From Isoetes taiwanensis (lineage: Eukaryota > Streptophyta > Lycopodiopsida > Isoetales > Isoetaceae): DNA of 64,000 nt. This document shows positions 42,601 through 54,830 of this stretch, in pieces. Where the stretch lies: contig JAJEKV010000060.1 in assembly GCA_021234155.1 (NCBI GenBank), positions 744,001 through 808,000 on the forward strand. The letters run 5' to 3'. Under the pieces are notes generated by a model. The model ran no database searches, had not been told where the DNA came from, and saw only the letters and a program-made list of their open reading frames with translations. The stretch's first letter is position 1; every line of letters starts with the position of its first letter. The position numbers and the translations under genes are program-made.

Positions 42601-42819
42601 ATATTTCATTCAAAGTGCCTCTCGAGCAATTACATTATGGCTTCCATAAAATGCCTTTACAAAACACTCTTGCAAAATGGCACTCTTTTAGAATACAACA
42701 AAACATAAATAAAAAAACTCAAAAGGAAGTAGATATGGCATATAAAAACGTAGAAGGGCATATAAAAACATGGCAGGTTTCAAAGGGTCGTCCATTTGGC
42801 CAAGCATCACCAACATAGC

Positions 42820-43152
42820 TCAGGTCTCCGGATTGACAGGACTTTCAAACTTTACATTGTCCCCCTCAGCCACCGTCACACTGCAGTGCACCAGGTCATG
42901 CTCACCCTTTGCATACTGGGTCTGATCAGAGATCTCTGGTGTGATCACCACATTGAGCTTGGATCCGACGGTAGCGGAGATTTCTTCCCGATTAATAAGG
43001 CAGTTCTTCAAAGTGAAGAAGCCAAGCTCCTCTGTTTGCACAGACGCACCAGAATAATGCCGCTCCCTCTTCTTCGACGGAGAGGGTGTTGTAGGCAGCT
43101 TGCAGTAACCACCTCCTATAATGCCTTGGCCATGCCTCCACTGCCCTTCCAT
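42820..43152 (-). CDS. small protein of unknown function, 110 residues
   Basis: The ATG at 43152-43150 opens a frame of 110 codons with ordinary codon use. The N-terminus is Gly/Ser/Lys-rich (Gly-Gln-Gly-Ile-Ile-Gly-Gly-Gly, then a Pro-Ser-Lys-Lys-Arg stretch), and a C-terminal half alternates polar and hydrophobic residues as in a beta-rich domain. Just upstream on the minus strand, a 73-base AT-rich stretch (43229-43157) has GT at its start and AG at its end with a T-rich 3' part, so it looks like an intron in the 5' leader. No family is recognised. It lies next to the pogo-like relic and may be an element-borne or a host gene. Confidence 0.4.
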   Translation of the reverse strand: MEGQWRHGQGIIGGGYCKLPTTPSPSKKRERHYSGASVQTEELGFFTLKNCLINREEISATVGSKLNVVITPEISDQTQYAKGEHDLVHCSVTVAEGDNVKFESPVNPET

Positions 43153-43156
43153 GGTG

Positions 43157-43229
43157 CTACAGACCAAAAGGAGATGAATTAGATAAACTAAACCCTACAA
43201 CCACGGTCTCTTCGAAGAGCAAACATTAC
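43157..43229 (-). other. possible 5' leader intron of the small minus-strand gene
   Basis: On the minus strand it begins GTAATG and ends TCTGTAG with a pyrimidine-rich stretch before the acceptor. The ATG follows four bases after the acceptor in CACC context. Confidence 0.35.
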
Positions 43230-43239
43230 CCTTGAGCTC

Positions 43240-44478
43240 GGAGTTGATCGAATGCAGGAATGCTGGGAGATGAGCAAGCCGGAACGAGGTGCTGGGATGT
43301 CAATTGAAAAAAAGCGCACCACTTTTTATAGCCAAAATTGGCATGATGAAGGCTCTGCCGATTTGTGCGAGGCACTGAAATCTATAAGCCTCCCAAATAC
43401 TGCAGAGAAGTCCAGGTTGGGGGTAGATCGAACGACTGAAGAAGAGAATTGTTTGGCAAAAGCTCGAAAAAGGGCCAGAAATGGTAGCGAATGATGGTCC
43501 CTATACCCTCGTTCAGTGGACCGTTGGGCCATGATGGCCATTTGGGGTTGCGCAACCGCGAGCATGGCGTGAGGCCATCGAGTGAGGTACCACCGCGATG
43601 CCAGTAGGCGAAGGGACGTGAGGCGGTGCCTTGGGTCGCAAAATAGGGTTATGCATGTGGCATTACTAGGTTTCCATAATAGTGAAGGCTGGAACATGCC
43701 AGCGCGATACATGGCTACCTAGGTAGTGACAGGAGGCCTTGGGGGGGCGCGAAAGTAGGCTACAGCCATGGTGTGAGGGGCAAGGTGTATGGCGATGGGG
43801 GCACTTACACCCCCTCCACTTTGGAGGCCCATAACTTTTTAATCATAGATTATTTAAGGGCAATTTCTTGACAAGCAGCTAGCATATCTGATTAGGTATC
43901 CAATGACACTTGGATTGAACCACTTGGATCAATTTTTGACAATTTAATGGGTTCACGCCTCTTACGTGCGCGGAACATGGCAACCCCACCCTAACTTTTC
44001 TTAGCAATGGAGTGTTATTGCAATGAGACCTAACCCCAAGCTATTTTATTTTTCTAGCGGTGGGCTCAAATGATCAAAAAGGCACCCAGATGGAGAGGAG
44101 AGGTCGCACGGCAGCCGTACATGTATTCAGGGATCAGGTCAACTCAAGAAGTGGAGGGCTACAAATCTATTTATGTAGTTGCTTAGAATATGTTTGTTGC
44201 TTTGCATTCTCTTATAACTCCAATGGTTCTGAACGGGCCATGGCAGCTGTCTGGCTCAAATTATCATCGAAATAGGACAATGTAAGGAATGTTCCATGTC
44301 GCGATAAGGTATAAGATACATATGTCTGCTACTGATTTTAAATCTGTATTTTTTTACTTTGATCCCAGTGCTCTTGAACCACGAAAAATCTTCCTTGAGC
44401 TCTTTGTTTGTTTTCAATTCGATGAAGTCTTGGACTTGTTCTTTGATGCAGACTCAAGCTAAGCAGCAAAGCCATTCT
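43240..44478. other. no gene seen; GC-richer patch
   Basis: Frames at 43252-43494 (plus) and 43326-43712 (minus) overlap each other on opposite strands, and neither resembles a known protein. Composition between 43500 and 43820 is more GC-rich than the surroundings. No repeat was identified. Confidence 0.35.
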
Positions 44479-44480
44479 TC

Positions 44481-44656
44481 AGGCTGGGCTCTACACTCTT
44501 AGAAGATTGTAACGCAACCATAAAACCTTTCTTTCCGTTCTTAGGTGAAACTGATCAACACATTTGTTAGGCTGTGCTCTGCACTCTTAGAAGATTGTAA
44601 GGCAATCATAAGACCTTTCTTTCCATTCTTAAGTGGGACTGGTCAACACATTTGTT
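44481..44656. repeat. 88-base tandem duplication
   Basis: Two units (44481-44568 and 44569-44656) share AGGCTG(G/T)GCTCT, ACTCTTAGAAGATTGTAA, CTTTCTTTCC(G/A)TTCTTA and CAACACATTTGTT with some substitutions. Confidence 0.8.
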
Positions 44657-47600
44657 CACCTATTTTTGGATGGGGAAGGTTTTACAACTAATGATCCCTC
44701 ATCTCAAGAAACATTTAAACAATTGTTGAACCTCTGCCATATGTATGACATGCTATATTTTAAAGAAGGTGAAGATAATATTCCATTGGAATTTCCTAAT
44801 AATTATGTCTAAGAGAGAGAGCTGACATTGTTGCTTGGATATTTTCGTTGTCTAACTAATATCTGTCAATGTTTTTAGGCTGGAAGAGATGGCATGCTCA
44901 ATGGTGGAAATTTAGCATGTTCTAGAAAGCTTGCAGTTTGTAGTTTGAATGATTTTGTAAAGGCCTTTTCTACTTCTAAAGCTATTTTACAAGTGGGCAA
45001 ATATGCTAGTCAAAATTTAGATACTTGTGCTAAGTATATATCTACTTATTTAAAATGTTTTTGGGTGGGGTATCTCCCTTTTTTCCGGCCGCCAGTAACG
45101 CCGGTAACACTCCATTTTCCGGCCAAAAGCATGATTTTGGCATCAGAATTTTTTTTTAAAGAGCACATTCATTTACGGTGTTTTTGGTTCAGGCGTTTCA
45201 TGACCGGCTCATTAGTCAGATTCGTCTGCCTTCCATCATTTCGACCAGTGCATGGCATGGCATTGCTTTCAGATTTAGGGTTCATTGTTACCGCCCAGAT
45301 ACCAGGCTGAAGATACCAGGCTGAAGCTCCGCTGGTTTTGGCATTTCCCCTCCACTTCAAGCGGTGGATTTTAGTAGGAATATCTTAGAAGATCAAGTTC
45401 TATCAAGAGTAACTTCAAGTTCAAGGTAAAATTTTAAGCAATTTCCTTAAGATTCGTCTTTGATAGTATCCGTATATGAGCCCTATGAACTTGGAGCTTT
45501 TAATGTTTTGGAGCAGGTCATTTTTGGAGGTCTTCGATTTTGGGAAGAGCTGGGAGCATAACGGAGACCTCGGAGCTGACCTTTAGAACGCAATGATTTT
45601 GGAGCTGAGGTAATTTTTGTGCTCCTCATTTTTTTTAATCTGATCAATGTAAGAGCTATGTGACACTTGGCCTTTTTGTTAGTCTGAGTGGGAGCGGCAG
45701 ATCATTTTTGCAAAGTCATGTACTACAAGGTAATGACTCTTTTAATTCTTCTTCGGATTGGAAACAGAGGAAATAAAGCTATTTTTTTTGTTGGTCTGCA
45801 TAGTTGATCTGATCTGATATTTTTGCAGAGATCATGCCTTCTAGCTTCCGTCATCACCAGCCGTTACATTGGGAGAAATTTTAGGTACTTAGGATATACA
45901 AAGCGCTATAGGGATGTCATTTTCATATGCCGTTCATTTCAGGTGAAGCTCCTTACCTAGGATTATGTGGCTCATGGACATGTTATGTCTTTCCACAAGA
46001 TGTAAATAAAACCTAGCAATGTTATTAATTTCTGTGGGCACTGAGCTGTGGATACAATTTGGTTGAATGGTCTATCTAGGATGTGTTTCTCTAATTTGAT
46101 TGTCTAATCCGCAGGTGAGGCAAACAGGTGAGGCAAACAGGCAGTTGCTTTCTTCGGAGGTGGGTAATGCAACAAAAGCACTATTACAAGAGGACATGGG
46201 GGATTATCCTCCGCCTTCCATAGCCAATAGCAGGAGCAGAATTTCGTTAGATTCATGGCAAAAGGATTATGGCCCAGGCCATTTACTAGCACAGAAGGAG
46301 CAAATTCTTAAACTAAGTTGTACAAGCATTGCTTTAAACTGAGTATTTCGCTGAAGTTGAAGTAGAGGGTTTGTGCTTTGTTCGAAAGGTAAGCTTCTAT
46401 GGTTCTGCATTTTTGTAGAGATCTTATCACCTGTGTACAGTCGTGTTCCTTTGCGTGCATTTCTTCCAGCAAGTTCCAGCTTTCTTGAGCTGGAAAAAAA
46501 AGCCTAGAGCATACCACGTTGTTTCTGGAGTCATATCATGCTTTGCCGAATGGCTTTCTGCCCTGCGCTGCCAAAGTGCTTCGGATGGATCGTGCCATAT
46601 CCTATGTTTTTGTAGTCAAAAAATGGTATGGATGTAAAAGAATTGGATTTTAAATCGATTTTTTTCAGGCCATCTGTGTATGCATGGCTCTATCTTTAGG
46701 GCACAAACATAGAAGAGATAGACGCATTACTCTTGGCTGGATTTCAGGGATCCATTTTTGGAATTGATATTTGGCTTTATCTTAGAGATAGGATGTTTTT
46801 AAGCTAGCTTTGCAACATCAACTGCCTATTTTTTTGGTAAATATAGCACAACTAAGCAGTATGGTGGCCCAATGTTGATCAACATTAATAGGCAAGATCT
46901 CTTAAAACTTACTGTGCCAGAATTTCTACGCCTCCAAAATTTCATTTCTTCTTAGCAGGAGTTTCAGGGCACGTGGTCCTTCTGAAGCTTATTCTAAAAC
47001 TCTAAGGTTGTCCTTTTCTTACACATTTTGGTCCCTCATGTTTGCAGGAGGACTTTATATGGCACAGTGGCTTCCAACATACCGATAGGCATAGATGTTA
47101 ACTTGGAAATGAAGTTCTGACTATCAAAAGCTATTTTTTAGTAGATAATTGGTTCAGTTTCATCTTTTTGAAATAATATTTTTATTTCATCAAATTAAAG
47201 TGGCTTCATTTTTGCCAATTCAAAGGTATTACTTACTGTCTCATTTCAGATATTTTTCTTTTTTGATCTTAGAATACTGCATTGGACTACAACTGAGCTT
47301 TTCAGGGATACTCTATTGTTCCTTTTGAAGTTGTACCTTAGAATGCTTTGTTAATTGTGATGTCATGTTTAGTCTTATATCATGTGATTTCTCTGTTAAT
47401 TTGTAACTTCCAGTCCTATCCAATTTGGATAATTAAAAACTGTTGCAAAGTCTGGATTTACAGCAATCCCATTTGCTGAAATGTTAGTTGTAATATACAA
47501 TGCTCCATTCACTGTGATGTTATATTTTGTATTATCATGCTTTATCTTTGTTTGTTAGTAGCTTCCAAGCGTCATATTTACCCTGTGCAGTGTCTTATTG

Positions 47601-48700
47601 TAACAATAAGATTTGTAGCTCAGAAAGTAAATAATAATCAGCGGTGTTCAATGCAATCAATCATGTAACCATTTCAGCTTAGCATCTTTTACCATTCACT
47701 GCAATACGTGCATGATGTGTCATGTTAATGTGTACGAATTCCTTCAGAAAGTTTTGGGGCTTTGTGCTTTAAAAACCTTCCTTATGAGTTGCATTTGAGA
47801 TAAGAAATCATGCTACTTTATTTTAAGCAATGTTCATTTTTTTCCTCAATGTTTCGATCTAACTTGCTGCAGTTATGGTGTCTGGCAGATCTGGTTCATG
47901 TTTTGCTCTGGCACAGGTTGCTCAGCTAATGTAACATTCTTAGAATTACCCTTCTACTGCAACTTAGCACGTCTATGGTTATGAGTTCAGAATTAAGAAT
48001 AGTAAGAATCATTGCTGGAGCAAATCATTTTACAGATTTCCTTCTGTGAGTCCTTTTGTCCTGGTCGATGAAGATTGAGTAGATTGGAATCGGTATACCC
48101 ATGTTTGACATTCCGGCATCTACTTCTTTTCTTATGCTTTTTGCTTTTTTCTTATGTTTTGTAGCAGCAGCGAGCAGAAGGTCGGTGAAGCAAACAGGAT
48201 CGCTGAAGGAAATAGGGGTTTTCACGTTTTGTGGTAGTTCACATTTTTCTTACCAATTCTATAATCTTTGTGGTAGTTCACATTTGATGTAAGTGGGTTT
48301 ATTATATTCTAATGCATCTATGTAGTGGGCTGCTCAAGTCTCTAATTTTCAAGCATAAGTTCTTTTGGATTCTGCAGAAGTCTCTTCATAAATGTAATTA
48401 TGAAAATGTTGCTCTGTTCATAGACAGCGTATGTTTATGGTTTCATACCCATGTCAGTTTAGTAGACATGTCTGATTATTATTGTAGACTGCGAATAAAC
48501 ATGTCTTTGTATGCAGGTCCATAATTAAATTGATACTGGGGCATTGAACTAACAAGCTTCTTTGCTGCTGATAAAGTACTTGGGATAAATAGTTTGGGCT
48601 GGCACTGTTACAATACATGTGTTGCCCACAGTTTGTTATTGCATTGCCAAAATTTGTTGTTTATCAGATATTTTACCCCTGTACTTTGGAAGCCACAAAT
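44657..48700. other. long stretch without a recognisable gene
   Basis: Short frames occur at 44894-45310, 46100-46342 and 48101-48292, but none shows a domain or splice signals I would trust. A 13-base duplication (GTGAGGCAAACAG, twice) lies at about 46115-46140, and the phrase TTTTGTGGTAGTTCACATTT recurs near 48226 and 48270. T-rich tracts are frequent. It may contain introns or untranslated regions of a gene I cannot see. Confidence 0.4.
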
Positions 48701-49249
48701 CCTAATCCTGCCAAGGTGATGAAACGAGTAGGTGCATCCATTTAAGTCTCCTTACAAGCTTATCAAACTGGCATAATATGGATGGTAATATGAGTGCTAC
48801 ATATGCTTCAGCAACAAGCACAAGAATCTTGACAGTGTTGGGTAGCTTCTTCTTATTGGAAGGACTACAAACATAATCATAGTCTCTATCTCAATGCGAT
48901 CACTAGCAGTCGTCGGCCTCCATCTCGTCTTCCAACAATTGACGTAATTGACTGGGAACACCTGATTCCTCACGGGGACAGGCTCCTACCAAGTCACCTG
49001 GATAGTCTCAAAATTGTCCTTCTTATCATCCATTTGGGGGTCTTTGGTAGCATACTCTACCCACGTCGGACACAACAGATCCTCATTATAAATACGCCCT
49101 TCTTCAAATCCATGAATGGATTGAATTCTGGTATGGTTTTATCCTTCCATGGACCAACATAAATAGGAGTGATACTTGCGATTGGCTCCACCACTACTAC
49201 CACATCAGTATGTCGGCTCATCCTTGCCTAGTGCGCGACCAGAAGTCCT
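48701..49249. other. no gene seen
   Basis: Intergenic sequence preceding the minus-strand pseudogene at 49250-50210; it may include the decayed 3' end of it. Confidence 0.35.
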
Positions 49250-50210
49250 TATAAGCAGCTTTAGTATTGGTGATCTTATCTAGTTGCTGCAAGAGCCCCA
49301 TCCATCGATGTAAATTGTGCAGAATATTTGGCCGTCTATGGAGCACCCTTGTTATTCGTCGAGCATAGAACCCAATGCAGGATACGTTTGGATACTTTGG
49401 AGCAGACCGAGGTCTTTCACCAAGGACTTAAGTGCTAACATCTTTGGATTTCCAACTAGCATTAAGGGTCTACCATCCTCCCTTTCTTTCCACATACTTA
49501 TTCCTGCAATAGGTAACCAATCCACGAAAGTAGGACAGGCCTTGGGTACATGACAGGCCATTCATCATTCATCGCGAACTTGAAAATTAGAGGACCGGAT
49601 GTACGCAAGACAAGCTGATGAACTCTTATGCCCTTCATATTGTTGCCTAACATGTCATACACAAATATAATCCTGTCACTTGATTTCATGGGCAAGAAAT
49701 TCCTTTCGCATACCTATAGCTTAATCCCTGTCAACTTCTCACAACATCTTTGTTGGCAATATATGGTCTTCCTATACTTCAATATGGCTTCATTAGTTGT
49801 GAGCCGGATCTTTGGTGGCCTTAGCGGCTTCTCCTGATGACGAGAATGCAAGGTGTATTTGTGCTTCTGTGGATGCTTCTCAAGCCCCAAACTACCCTGG
49901 CTGGATGTCATGTCTCGTTGTTCTTCTAGTGTTGCACTTAATATCTCAGACACCTTCACTCCACCAACTTTAACAAGATCATTTTGCCTTCTCACAAGCA
50001 TGTCTGACAGACATGCTTGACACTGGAAATTCACATCAGTCGGGGAGGGAAAGCCCTTAGTAACAGACACTCCTACGGTCCTCATACCCAGGAAATGATC
50101 ACATACTGCATCGTCTGGTCCAGTGAAGGATATAAAGCCCTTTTATACAGGAATGGCATCACAGGGGTGCCAAAATTTACAGTCTGTCTCAAGGAGCGTG
50201 TACCTCGTTA
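49250..50210 (-). pseudogene. unknown protein pseudogene, several breaks
   Basis: Reading leftward, a frame with two Cys pairs (Cys-Lys-Phe-Trp-His-Pro-Cys, then Phe-Gln-Cys-Gln-Ala-Cys) is interrupted by a stop near 50145. It continues to 49714, where one TAG stops it, and goes on in the same frame to 49498. A one-base shift near 49500 leads to a further open stretch ending near 49352. The joined length is about 280 residues, with a Pro-Arg-Pro-Val-Leu-Leu-Ser-Trp-Ile-Gly block near the middle. The persistence of one frame over two stops argues that this was a real gene. I do not recognise the family, and the Cys pairs only hint at zinc binding. Confidence 0.45.
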
Positions 50211-50589
50211 GCGGCTTAGGTTCCTCACTATTTCCCACATGCCATCTTCTGGCTACTGATGGCATGCCTAGAACATTGGAGTCACGTGCACCCTATTCTC
50301 TCTAGAGAATGAAGGACCCCGGGGCCTCTCCTACAGTTCTTGCATCTGGAGTAGACTAAGAGAGGGTGTGGTGTCCCTCAAACAGCTCTTGAATACCAAC
50401 ACTCATAACTCCATCTCGAATGTCTCTGAAATGGCATTGCTTCCTGTCTCCCACGAATCCTTTGGCAACTACACAAACGTCCTCCACCTGCATAATAACT
50501 TGAATCAGATCTAGAGGCAAGTAAGAAACAAAGAAAAGGTAGAAGAAGATGAAGACTCAAAGTGAAAAACACTTGCTAATATGGCAGGA

Positions 50590-52020
50590 CTAAGCAAATT
50601 TTGCACCCACCCAATTGCTCCCTGTCCTGAGCCCAACATACATGACTGAGGAACTCAAATTGGGCACCCGTCCAATTGTTCCCCCGTCAGATCAGTCCAG
50701 CATAGACGATAGAGCTCAAATTGGGTGCCCGCGGGCCCTCCAGGCAATACCTCGAGAACATTGGTGACTGTTTCTCATTAGGGTTTTTCCCAAAAACCTG
50801 AAAGGGTGGGGTTCCTTATCACGATGAGAAGCTGCCGCCACTTTTCTCATTTTTGTCTAGCTCTATCATGATATTATTGTTATTTCTCTTTATATGGGTA
50901 GTCCGATATTGTGCCCATGGTCGGCTACCCCACTCACTTCAAAAAATTATAACCCAGTGTATACTGCTGCTGTGATGAATGAAAAAGCCTATGACCAATG
51001 TTTTGGTGTGCATATATCATGAGAACTCATCACGAGAATGTGACATGTTCATTTCTTATTGCTGGGGGGAGGGGTGGAGATTTGAAATTGAAGTAGTTAC
51101 ATGCTCACATCGGGGTAAATTTGAATCGAAAACTATCTTCTTACTAATAGAGAACATCGATTGTTTGAATCTCACATGTTCTTGGGCGCTTGCTTCTTTT
51201 GTGCATTCTCTACCACCAATGAATGGCGCACGTCCCCCCTAAGGTAGAATACATTGGAATTGTATATTTATTGGCTAGTGTAGTTTGTGTGCGCATCAAA
51301 TTTGAACGAGCAAATTATCACTCATCTTTAGACCATTTGATGCTAAGAGTACTAGTCATCTTGTACTTACATTATGCCCCAATTTTGCTGCCCCTTACCA
51401 TTGTGTTGACTTCGAAATCAGGCCACACTGGAATGGCATGCCAAGGGGGGGCAAACATGTGCTAACCTTCTACAATCTGACATGTTGCCCTTCCCCCCTC
51501 CCCATGTCCCAATTTGGTCCAATTTGGGCATCCCGTATTTTCTGAACTTCACATGGAGGGCAAATTGGGCACCCACCCAATTTGGACCCCATGTGATATG
51601 GACACATGGAGCATGTTTGACAATTTGGTCGGGCACCCAATTTGAAATCCTCCATCATGTCTGCTAAGCTCATGACTGGGAATCAAATTGGGCGGGCGTC
51701 CAATTTGAGATTTTCAATCAAGTTTGATGAGCACATGTCAGGGGTAGAACTGGGAGAGTGCCCAATTTGACGGCACTTGCGGGTGACCAACTTGAGCTCG
51801 GTCACCTATGCTAGGCTCATATGACGGGGGAATAATTGGACGGGTCCCAATTTGAGCTCCTCAATCATGTCTTCATGGCTCATGACGGAACCTAATTGGA
51901 CGACTTGTAGCTAAGTCATCCTGCTAGACTCGTGGTAGAGGAGCAAATTGGACCGGCGCCCAATTTGAGCTCTTCAATAATAGCTGCTATGCTCATGTCA
52001 AGGAGCCAAACTGGACTCTG
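50590..52020. repeat. degenerate satellite with palindromic CAAATTGG...CCAATTTG cores
   Basis: At irregular spacing of about 55-75 bases the phrase AAATTGG(A/G)C..G followed by a G/C-rich centre and CCCAATTTGA recurs (for example near 50655, 50730, 51560, 51690, 51855 and 51955), with CTCATG(A/T)C and GAGCTC(C/T)TCAATC phrases between them. Each core is roughly self-complementary. The array is interrupted by unrelated sequence at about 50760-51460, so two blocks exist. Confidence 0.7.
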
Positions 52021-52590
52021 CTCTCTTCATAGATCTAGGTGGTGTGATAACTGTAACTGCTGGTGAAGATCATGCTGAATGTATCATGCATGAGAAGAAG
52101 ATACCCATGGCATCGGAAAAGACCATCTGGAACCCCTCTAGCTCTAGGTCAATGGGAGTGGAAAAGGACTGGGTCCACGGGGCGAAGAGTGACATATGTG
52201 ATCAAAGAAATAGAAACAGCAGCTAGGACGAATGAAATGATCATAAGGTCACAATCGAGAATAAGGCTGCGGTAACGTTTGAGGTTAGGTTGACGGACAT
52301 GGTCAAGGGATGTGGTAGAGAAGGTCAAACATCATGTTAACTAAACATCCCAACCCACTGAAAAAAAATATGCTAGCGGAAGAGATGAATATAAAACGAA
52401 TGGTGGCATATCAACAAAAAACAATGACAAGAATAACATCTAAAAAGCACAGTATAAATATGTAGCAAAATAACAGGGGGTTCCAGGGGGATTTGATATA
52501 GATATAATTCTTGAAATCATAGACCATATCCCTAAAACAATTCAATGGGTTATTATAAAAAAAAACATAGATTTAAGATAAAAAATAGTC
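52021..52590. other. no gene seen
   Basis: Two overlapping short frames at 52044-52275 show no family resemblance. AT-rich sequence follows up to the tRNA-like box pair. Confidence 0.35.
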
Positions 52591-52593
52591 ACA

Positions 52594-52665
52594 TTAGCTC
52601 ACTGGTTAGATTGGTTAAAGTAGTCTTATTAGGACATTGAGTTATTTTGGTAGAAGTTCGAATCC
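52594..52665 (+). other. tRNA-like A and B boxes (SINE head or tRNA pseudogene)
   Basis: TTAGCTCACTGG (52594-52605) fits an RNA polymerase III A box, and AGTTCGAATCC (52655-52665) differs from the consensus B box by one base. Spacing is about 50 bases, as in tRNA genes. The T-arm stem around the B box pairs poorly, and acceptor ends do not match, so this is not a working tRNA. A tRNA-derived SINE or an old tRNA copy fits better. Confidence 0.4.
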
Positions 52666-52669
52666 CCGT

Positions 52670-53497
52670 ATTTCATATTCTAAAAGCTTAAGCGAAACCG
52701 TATAGAGGCTCGATATACCATCAAAACCTTAGGCAAACTCGTATTCGACATCTTAAAATCATAGGCGTCCCCAATCATAATTGAGCATAATCGAAACGAG
52801 AGGTGTCCAGAGGCTCCAACATACAGTCTGGGCCGTCGGATTGACAGATCCGACGACTGTGGTAGTCCAGGGTGCACCTCGTTTAGAACTATGGAAAAAC
52901 GAGAATTACGCGAATCATGATAACAAACTGTAGCCTAGAAACACAATATGATAAGAAGAAATAATTATATTGCTGCAAGTTGGTCATGGCATTAGCTAGA
53001 GTGGCAGAATAGTAAATGTGATTGTGAAAACTTTAATGAGCAATTCGTACAAAAATCATAGTCAAATATCATCACACACCTACCAAAGTGCAGAATGAAG
53101 ACTAGGTGTCTATCATGTACAAACTCTTGCTTATACTTGTGTTGTAAGGATGAGCTATGGCCAGCACTGTGAGCAGTTTAAATACAGAATAAATGCTATT
53201 ATTGCCGGTAACTAATGCTATTGTTGTTGATAGGTGAAGCTATATCCGTCCTACAAATCAGCATCCAAAAAGGAAACCATGCAAGTGTCATGAGAACAAG
53301 CTAGAAAAAATTTCAAAACTAACACTCGTAAGACGCCTTTTTATTGAATGCACGCATCATTCAACGGTCCAGTCTCTTTTTCACTCTTACAAATTTATAA
53401 CGACCTGCTTTAAACAATTGAGCAACTCTAATTTAATTAAGCTCAGAAATGCCTTTCTGAATGAGTTCATTGTGTTGTGACTTTGGAAAAACAACCC
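52670..53497. other. no gene seen
   Basis: AT-rich stretch, possibly the body of a SINE-like unit in its first part. No reading frame of note. Confidence 0.35.
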
Positions 53498-54510
53498 TTT
53501 TTTTTTTTGAAGGAAAGAAGATATTTTATTCATTAGATGGAAGTATTACAGCATATAGATTCCTCATGGATGAAATAGAAAATTAAGCACATAGGATCCC
53601 ACACGGATCGAATATCCTATCTGAATCTTTGATACTCAGAGGCCTCTCTCAACCTCTTCTTCAATCTAACTAGTACTACAGGGGAAATCACCATCTTCCC
53701 AGCTAGAAAGAGCACTAGAGGAGACAAGTACCAGCTTTTTAAAAGATTCAAATAATCCATAAATGCATATAAGAAAGCCTCCTGCAAGAACAGAGGTGAA
53801 TAGAAAAAGAATTGCAGAAACATGAACATTCTGCCACCATGTTCAAAGAAGCTACCACTGCTTCCAAAATCTAATCAACAATACAGATTAAGCAACCAGT
53901 AATTCTGAAGACAAAAGTATGAGACAAAAAAAGATGCTGCATTGTCGGGACCTGTAGCAATCAGCTTGATGCTGGCCAGACACAAAGCCCAGCCGCCAAA
54001 CTTCTCCCCAAAAGTCTGGTTCAAGATGTAAAAGCGTCTTCTTGCCCAGATAATCCCTACTCGGCAATCTAAATTAGTCTCACATATTGCTGCTATATCT
54101 GTAGAAATGAAAAGATTTCCTGCTGCTTTTTCAAGAATCAACCTCTATACCTTTCTGCTAGCAAGAAAGAGCAGGAGAAGAGGGAAAATCCATCTGCAGG
54201 AAAGATATGGGAAATTAAGACTATGATGCTAAATTCAAGAACTGTTTTTCCTACCAAGATTGCAAAGATTCTACTCCACCTTATAAGCCGTAATTGTGTT
54301 TCTGCATAAAAGATGGCTGCATCTTGCATCTATCTAAGCAGAAAACAGAATGCTCCATAAGAAGCATGGAGTTGAATGACCACGTTAGTGGCTTGGCAGC
54401 ATACCCTGGAAAGAACCGCCACAAAATGCTCCCAAATAAAACATCAACAGAAGAAACCAGGAACTCATTGGCAGATGGCAAAATCCTTGCTAGCCCCAGC
54501 ACGAAGAAAT
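53498..54510 (-). mobile_element. LINE 3' fragment, minus strand (weak)
   Basis: A T run at 53498-53508 followed by GAAGGAAAGAAG resembles the tail of the 56 kb LINE (T run followed by GAAGGACGAAAG). Minus-strand frames at 54502-54281, 54329-54138 and 54141-53875 contain a Leu-Leu-Met-Glu-His-Ser-Val-Phe-Cys-Leu-Asp-Arg-Cys stretch that resembles the zf-RVT end of plant LINE ORF2. They are broken by several frame changes. The assignment rests mainly on the tail and this one motif. Confidence 0.45.
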
Positions 54511-54670
54511 AGCCCTGATATGCTGCAGCAGTGCCGGGTTGAGAGAGAGGGGCGGTCCCCCTCTCACGGTCGCCCTAGCCGTTGACGGAGGCGCTGCCAA
54601 AAAACATCTCTCGTGCCCTCATTTGGAGCCAAAACACTTTATGAGATGAGAGCACGTGCAACTTTATTTT

Positions 54671-54830
54671 AAACCTTTAATGTGCTAGGTAACCGGCCGG
54701 AAACCCCTCAATCCGGCCGGTCTGCCGGTTTACCGGCCGAAACCCCTCAATCCGGCCGGTTACCTAGCACATTAAAGGTTTGTAACTTTATTTTAAACCT
54801 TTAATGTGCTAGGTAACCGGCGGATTGAGG
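54671..54830. repeat. perfect 30-base inverted repeat with a third partial copy
   Basis: The arm at 54671-54700 (AAACCTTTAATGTGCTAGGT followed by AACCGGCCGG) is the exact reverse complement of 54752-54781. The loop holds a 20-base direct repeat (AAACCCCTCAATCCGGCCGG, at 54701 and 54740). A third copy of the arm starts at 54795, again in the left-arm orientation, and runs into a diverged version of the loop. The unit is GC-rich and very regular in an otherwise AT-rich region. Confidence 0.95.
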
